The notes beneath the pieces were generated by a model, which worked only from the letters and a program-made list of their open reading frames with translations, was not told where the DNA came from and searched no databases. This document shows positions 60,283-64,000 of a stretch of 64,000 nt of DNA, one piece after another (the first letter of the stretch is position 1; each line of letters starts with the position of its first letter). Source of the stretch: RGIG3178 sp942492795 (lineage in GTDB: Bacteria; Bacillota; Clostridia; Christensenellales; QAND01); contig OW818639.1 of NCBI GenBank assembly GCA_942492795.1, forward strand, positions 434,001-498,000, given 5' to 3'. A program made the translations under genes and the position numbers.

Positions 60283-61320
60283 TTATGGAGCGTAAGATAT
60301 TCTTACTGGGTCTGTCCCGTCAATATTGATCCTATACAGATCACCAACCCTGGATGCATTCGTTGTATTATAAAAGATGTATTTACCAACAACTTGCATT
60401 CTGTATACATTTTCCTGAGTCAACTGAATCGTATCCTGTTTGCCTCTATAGTCAATTTTATATAACCCTAAAGAATAGAAGGTATCCTTTAGTCCTTTCG
60501 AAAAGAAAATCCCGTTTTGATTTAAATCAAACAAGCCAACCGGATGTTTATTATATATAAGCGTTATATTCTTGCCATCCAAATCCATTCTATAAAGCGC
60601 GCTATCGCTCACATAGTAAATTTTGTTATCATATATACGGAATGGGATACTGCGAAATGAAAGACTTGCTAAATAAGTACATAGTGTTTTTATTTCACCG
60701 CCTTTTTCATTCATAGTTCGCAGTGAATAAACTGATTTGTCATTAATTTTACTGTTCTCTGCCCAGTAAACATTATCATTAGAGATATAAAAATGATCGA
60801 TTGAGACATCTTTGTCTATCTCCGTAATGATTTCAATCTTTCCTGTACTGCCACTCATTTTTACAATACGCTGTTTATCAGCAACAACATCACTGAAGTA
60901 TGCGCTTCCATCTTTTGCAAGCGCAATGTTATCACGAGTGATAAATTCCCTTGGCTGAGAACCATCCAACTTCTCCCTATAATACCCACGTTCATTGAGA
61001 GGTTCTATTGGCCAATAAATGTCACTTCGAATTGTCAATGCATTTAAATAATAGATCTGATCATTTGCATAACATATATCCCATACGCCACCGCTTATTA
61101 ATACTTGTTGTTTATCAGTTTTGGGATTGTATGCGATAATACCATTTCCTGCTGCAATAAGGTATTCATCGCCGCAATCTATAGCTATTGCTGGATTTGG
61201 AAAATATAGGTTTTTATATTTAACATACACATTGCTTTCTTTGTTCAAACTATTCCCAAAACAGGCAATTGACAAAATGGTTAAGGCTACTATTAAGCTA
61301 AGTGTCAATGCTCTTTTCAT
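60283..61320 (-). CDS. Lipoprotein with DUF5050-like beta-propeller repeats
   Basis: A 345-residue protein; ATG 61320 with GGAGAG upstream. Lipobox LSIAC (Cys at about 20). Repeated strands such as QIYYLNALTIRSDIYW, KIYYVSDSALYRMDLDGKNI and IFFSKGLKDTFYSLGLYKIDYRGK mark propeller blades, as in the genes at 4760 and 6530. AT-rich. It may bind a ligand at the cell surface; function unknown. Upstream 300 bases hold the glnA promoter. Confidence 0.6.
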   Translation of the reverse strand: MKRALTLSLIVALTILSIACFGNSLNKESNVYVKYKNLYFPNPAIAIDCGDEYLIAAGNGIIAYNPKTDKQQVLISGGVWDICYANDQIYYLNALTIRSDIYWPIEPLNERGYYREKLDGSQPREFITRDNIALAKDGSAYFSDVVADKQRIVKMSGSTGKIEIITEIDKDVSIDHFYISNDNVYWAENSKINDKSVYSLRTMNEKGGEIKTLCTYLASLSFRSIPFRIYDNKIYYVSDSALYRMDLDGKNITLIYNKHPVGLFDLNQNGIFFSKGLKDTFYSLGLYKIDYRGKQDTIQLTQENVYRMQVVGKYIFYNTTNASRVGDLYRINIDGTDPVRISYAP

Positions 61321-61520
61321 CAATACTCTCCATTGCTACTTTGACAGGCTTAAGATATTGCTAGTGACTTTTCTATAGATTCGTTTTTATTCCACTCGTC
61401 GCTTTATTTCTCAACTCATAAATCAATTATATTACAGAAAGTTATCCTTGAAAATGCGGTTGTGAAACAGATTATATAAGATGTCATCAATACCGTTCCC
61501 GCTTCTAAAACCGTCTTGTA

Positions 61521-61549
61521 TTGACACAAACGACGTTGCGTGATAGCAT
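61521..61549 (+). promoter_or_regulatory. Promoter of glnA
   Basis: TTGACA, 17 bases, TAGCAT; the transcript would start near 61556, giving a leader of about 72 bases that contains a terminator hairpin. Confidence 0.7.
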
Positions 61550-61560
61550 CCAATATAGAA

Positions 61561-61608
61561 CGTTGGTGTTCGGGCAGAATTGTGTGCTGAAAATACCAAC
61601 GATTTTTT
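61561..61608 (+). promoter_or_regulatory. Attenuator-like terminator in the glnA leader
   Basis: CGTTGGT/ACCAACG stem with inner TTC/GAA and GCA/TGC pairs, followed by ATTTTTT, 20 bases before the start codon. A competing short hairpin (GAAC, loop GTTGGT, GTTC at 61557-61570) uses the same 5' bases and could act as antiterminator. Confidence 0.6.
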
Positions 61609-61627
61609 CATACTGGAGGGAATCTTC

Positions 61628-62959
61628 ATGGCAAAATACAGCAAACAGGATATCCTTCAACTCGTAACGGACAACAACGTCAAGTTTATCCGTCTGCAAT
61701 TTACCGATATCTTAGGCACGCTTAAAAACGTTGCGATCACGGACAAGCAGCTCGAAAAGGCGCTGAACAACGAATGTATGTTTGACGGCTCTTCGATAGA
61801 GGGGTTCGTGCGCATCGAAGAATCCGACATGCGGTTGTACCCCGACCTGGATACATTCGATATCTTTCCCTGGATCGCACAGGAGAATCGGGTCGCACGC
61901 CTTATCTGCAACGTGCACCGTCCGGACGGGACCCCGTTTTCCGGCGATCCGCGCAATGTGTTGCTCCGCGCAATCCAAGAGGCAGCGGAGTTGGGTTATA
62001 CGTTCCACGTAGGTCCCGAATTGGAATTCTTCTTGTTCCAGACGGATGAGGAAGGCAAGCCCACCACCAAAACGCAGGACGACGCCGCCTATTTCGATCT
62101 GGCGCCGGTGGATTTGGGAGAGAGCGCACGGCGGGATATGTGCCTTCTTCTGGAGGATATGGGGTTTGAAATCGAAGCCTCCCACCACGAGTGCGCGCCG
62201 GGACAACATGAGATCGACTTCAAATACGCCACGGCATTGACCGCGGCTGACTATATCATGACGTTCAAGCTGGTGGTCAAGACCATCGCAAAACAGCACG
62301 GCCTTCACGCGACGTTCATGCCCAAACCGGTGTTCGGCATCGCAGGCAACGGCATGCACATGAACGTGTCGCTGTCCAAAGACGGGCAAAACGCGTTTTA
62401 TGATCCCGATAGCCAAACCGGGTTGTCGGAAGTGGCGCAGCGGTTTATTGCGGGCATCCTCACGTATGCCCGGGAGTTTACCGCCGTCACCAACCCGCTG
62501 GTCAACTCCTATAAACGGCTTGTCTCCGGATATGAGGCGCCGGTGTACGTCGCCTGGTCCTCCCATAACCGCAGCCCCTTGATCCGCATCCCCTCCGCGC
62601 GCGGCAAGAGCACGCGCATCGAGCTTCGAAGCCCCGATCCGTCCTGCAATCCCTATCTGGCGCTGGCCGTGGTCCTGCGCGCCGGGCTGGAGGGAATACG
62701 CCAAAACCTGGCGCTGCCCGAAGCCGTCAACACCAACATATACCACATGACACGCGAGGAGCGGGAACAGCGCAACATCCAGAACCTCCCCGCAACGCTC
62801 TTTGATGCGCTGGAGCAAATGAGGGGTTCGGAATTGATGCGCAGCGCTTTGGGCGATCACGTCTTTGAAAAATTCATAGAAGCCAAGCAGATGGAATGGG
62901 AGCGCTACCAATCGCAGGTCCATGCCTGGGAGATCGATAACTATCTGAGCAGATATTGA
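61628..62959 (+). CDS. glnA: Glutamine synthetase, type I
   Basis: A 443-residue enzyme that joins ammonia to glutamate. Motifs: DGSSIEGFVRIEESDM, PELEFFLF, NGMHMNVSLSKDG, NPLVNSYKRLVSGYEAPVY and RIELRSPDPSCNPYLA. It lacks the adenylylation tyrosine segment of enteric GlnA, so it is the GSI-alpha form controlled by feedback and regulators. GGAGGG precedes the ATG. Followed 18 bases later by an ANTAR-domain gene that is the likely regulator of the leader terminator. Confidence 0.96.
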   Translation: MAKYSKQDILQLVTDNNVKFIRLQFTDILGTLKNVAITDKQLEKALNNECMFDGSSIEGFVRIEESDMRLYPDLDTFDIFPWIAQENRVARLICNVHRPDGTPFSGDPRNVLLRAIQEAAELGYTFHVGPELEFFLFQTDEEGKPTTKTQDDAAYFDLAPVDLGESARRDMCLLLEDMGFEIEASHHECAPGQHEIDFKYATALTAADYIMTFKLVVKTIAKQHGLHATFMPKPVFGIAGNGMHMNVSLSKDGQNAFYDPDSQTGLSEVAQRFIAGILTYAREFTAVTNPLVNSYKRLVSGYEAPVYVAWSSHNRSPLIRIPSARGKSTRIELRSPDPSCNPYLALAVVLRAGLEGIRQNLALPEAVNTNIYHMTREEREQRNIQNLPATLFDALEQMRGSELMRSALGDHVFEKFIEAKQMEWERYQSQVHAWEIDNYLSRY

Positions 62960-62977
62960 TGGCGGGCGGTGAAATAG

Positions 62978-63529
62978 ATGGGCAACCGCGGCGTTTGTCT
63001 GAGTGCTGCAAACAAGCCTTTTTTGCAAAAACTGTCCTCCATGCTGCAGCTGCATACCGTTTCGGTGCTGGGAATGGCATCCACCGATGATATGGCAATT
63101 CGCCTTTGCCACAGCCTGTACCCCGATGCGCTTATTACCCACCAGTTTTTAAGCCACGGATCGGGGTTCGTGGCGGCACAGGCTTTGTTGGGTCATACGC
63201 CTTCCATTGTGCTTTGCCAGCGCGGCGAAGCGGATTACCCTGTCGCCGAAGGGATCTATACGATGTTCCTGCCGGTGAGCGCCTCCGGGCTGTTGGAAAA
63301 AATCAGCGAAGCGACCGAATTCGGCCGGGATTTGCGCGTGGCGACCCATCAGCTCAAGCTGACCGAACAGCGCGATGTCATCGTCCGCGCCAAGCAATGG
63401 CTGATGCAAACGCAAGGCATGACCGAACCGCAGGCGCATGCAACGTTGCAGCGCATTTCGATGGATGAGCGGCTGAAACTTTTTGAAGCGGCCCAGAAAG
63501 TGCTGCGGCGCACGGGGAACGAACCGTAG
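62978..63529 (+). CDS. ANTAR-domain response-regulator-like protein
   Basis: A 183-residue protein: N-terminal receiver-like domain (residues about 1-118, lacking a clear phosphorylated aspartate in the usual spot) and a C-terminal ANTAR domain (DVIVRAKQWLMQTQGMTEPQAHATLQRISMDER, alanine/aromatic pattern intact). ANTAR proteins bind RNA hairpins with hexanucleotide loops and stop terminator formation. Placed behind glnA, whose leader has such a terminator. Confidence 0.9.
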   Translation: MGNRGVCLSAANKPFLQKLSSMLQLHTVSVLGMASTDDMAIRLCHSLYPDALITHQFLSHGSGFVAAQALLGHTPSIVLCQRGEADYPVAEGIYTMFLPVSASGLLEKISEATEFGRDLRVATHQLKLTEQRDVIVRAKQWLMQTQGMTEPQAHATLQRISMDERLKLFEAAQKVLRRTGNEP

Positions 63530-63545
63530 AGCCAAATGGGAAATG

Positions 63546-63584
63546 CTGCCGGATGGGACCTTAAATGGTAATCCTTTCCGGCAG
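63546..63584 (+). terminator. Possible terminator after glnA-ANTAR
   Basis: CTGCCGGA/TCCGGCAG 8-base-pair stem with a 23-base loop, followed by TTTGCTTTTG; loop is long, so moderate. Confidence 0.55.
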
Positions 63585-63671
63585 TTTGCTTTTGTATCCG
63601 ACAGGGTAAGGATTTTTGCAAAAAACATACCGCCGCTGTTTTTAAAGCGCCGAAAAAAATAATGCATCCGC

Positions 63672-63700
63672 TTGACTTCAACACAAAGGCTTATTATAAT
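63672..63700 (+). promoter_or_regulatory. Promoter of carA
   Basis: TTGACT, 17 bases, TATAAT; start near 63707. The leader forms CCGCACTT/AAGTGTGG (63722-63750), a possible control hairpin. Confidence 0.75.
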
Positions 63701-63765
63701 TCATGCAAAGTTCAAACAATCCGCACTTGGAAAATCGGATAAAGTGTGGTTTAATAGGCGGGGTG

Positions 63766-64000
63766 ATGAAATTGGATAAAGCACAGTTGATCTTGGAAAA
63801 CGGTGCGGTTTTTGAAGGGTTCTCCTTCGGAGCCAAAAAAGATGTTTTGGGAGAAGTGGTTTTCAATACCGGCATGACAGGTTACCAGGAAGTTTTGACT
63901 GATCCATCCTATGCCGGTCAAATTGTTTGCATGACGTATCCGCTCATTGGCAATTATGGCGTGAATCCTGAAGATTTTGAATCCATCCGACCACAGGTTA
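63766..64000 (+). CDS. carA: Carbamoyl-phosphate synthase small subunit, N-terminal part
   Basis: The gene runs off the right edge. The visible 78 residues (MKLDKAQLILENGAVFEGFSFG, then FNTGMTGYQEVLTDPSYAGQIV and YPLIGNYGVN) are the CarA N-terminal domain; the glutaminase triad lies outside the window. The start is ATG 63766, or TTG 63772, which has better spacing from GGGG. It supplies ammonia from glutamine for pyrimidines and arginine, and sits next to glnA as part of nitrogen flow. Confidence 0.93.
   Translation, partial: MKLDKAQLILENGAVFEGFSFGAKKDVLGEVVFNTGMTGYQEVLTDPSYAGQIVCMTYPLIGNYGVNPEDFESIRPQV

Noticed and set aside
61712..63142. 476-codon open frame antisense to glnA
   Set aside because: Shadow of glnA and the ANTAR gene; residues show no domain.

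Overview
The window comes from the chromosome of an anaerobic, endospore-forming member of the Clostridia (Bacillota), with roughly 50% GC in its core genes. The evidence is the set of sporulation genes (yabP, yabQ, spoIID, spoIIQ, a pdaA-type deacetylase), a [FeFe]-hydrogenase, a hybrid-cluster protein, formate-tetrahydrofolate ligase, strong AGGAGG-type ribosome sites and frequent GTG/TTG starts. No rRNA, phage or CRISPR is present. I cannot name the genus.

Layout. Bases 1-4300 hold an ApbE/FMN-binding/flavodoxin cassette, a molybdopterin-domain lipoprotein, two small DNA-binding proteins and a DMT exporter. Bases 4600-10300 are an AT-rich accessory patch of lipoprotein genes. It also carries two internally deleted REP/RAYT-type elements and three versions of one tRNA-Met region (a 3' fragment, a broken copy and an intact gene), which looks like an old tRNA-bounded island. 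Bases 10300-18830 are a conserved minus-strand core block: queT-fhs, secA-prfB (with the programmed +1 frameshift), yabP-yabQ-divIC-ppx, then tRNA-fMet and tRNA-Met. Bases 18900-24500 carry tRNA-Ala, an esterase, an AraC/GyrI regulator, a cold-shock gene with a hairpin-T leader, and a PadR-DUF1048-DUF1048-ABC exporter operon. Bases 24500-31000 carry the hydrogenase, spoIIQ, spoIID and a sodium/solute symporter. Bases 31100-39250 carry a DUF2089/YvlB-like/YvlD-like module, tRNA-Arg, an ArsR-MFS pair, a ComEC-like beta-lactamase-fold lipoprotein, PhzF and a DUF6311 membrane protein.

Bases 39250-45450 form a potassium locus: a KdpD/KdpE-like two-component system, a TPR protein, two TrkA proteins, an unannotated 33-residue membrane peptide, TrkH and a small exported OB-fold-like protein. 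Next come cysK, a cupin, and a Crp/Fnr regulator divergent from a ferredoxin-hcp operon, with a palindrome about 41 bases before the likely hcp start. Bases 50380-53750 encode a repeat-rich surface protein. The right end has a Nudix hydrolase, a zinc dehydrogenase, AI-2E and HdeD-like membrane proteins, pdaA, a second AT-rich lipoprotein pair, and glnA-ANTAR followed by the start of carA (nitrogen assimilation).

The points most worth following are these: the tRNA-Met repeats with the RAYT deletion elements; an initiator tRNA with one extra base in its T stem; a multi-hairpin intergenic repeat always found next to a terminator; the 33-residue peptide between trkA and trkH; an attenuator-like terminator in the glnA leader beside an ANTAR gene; and readable sigma-E and sigma-F promoters in front of yabP and spoIIQ.
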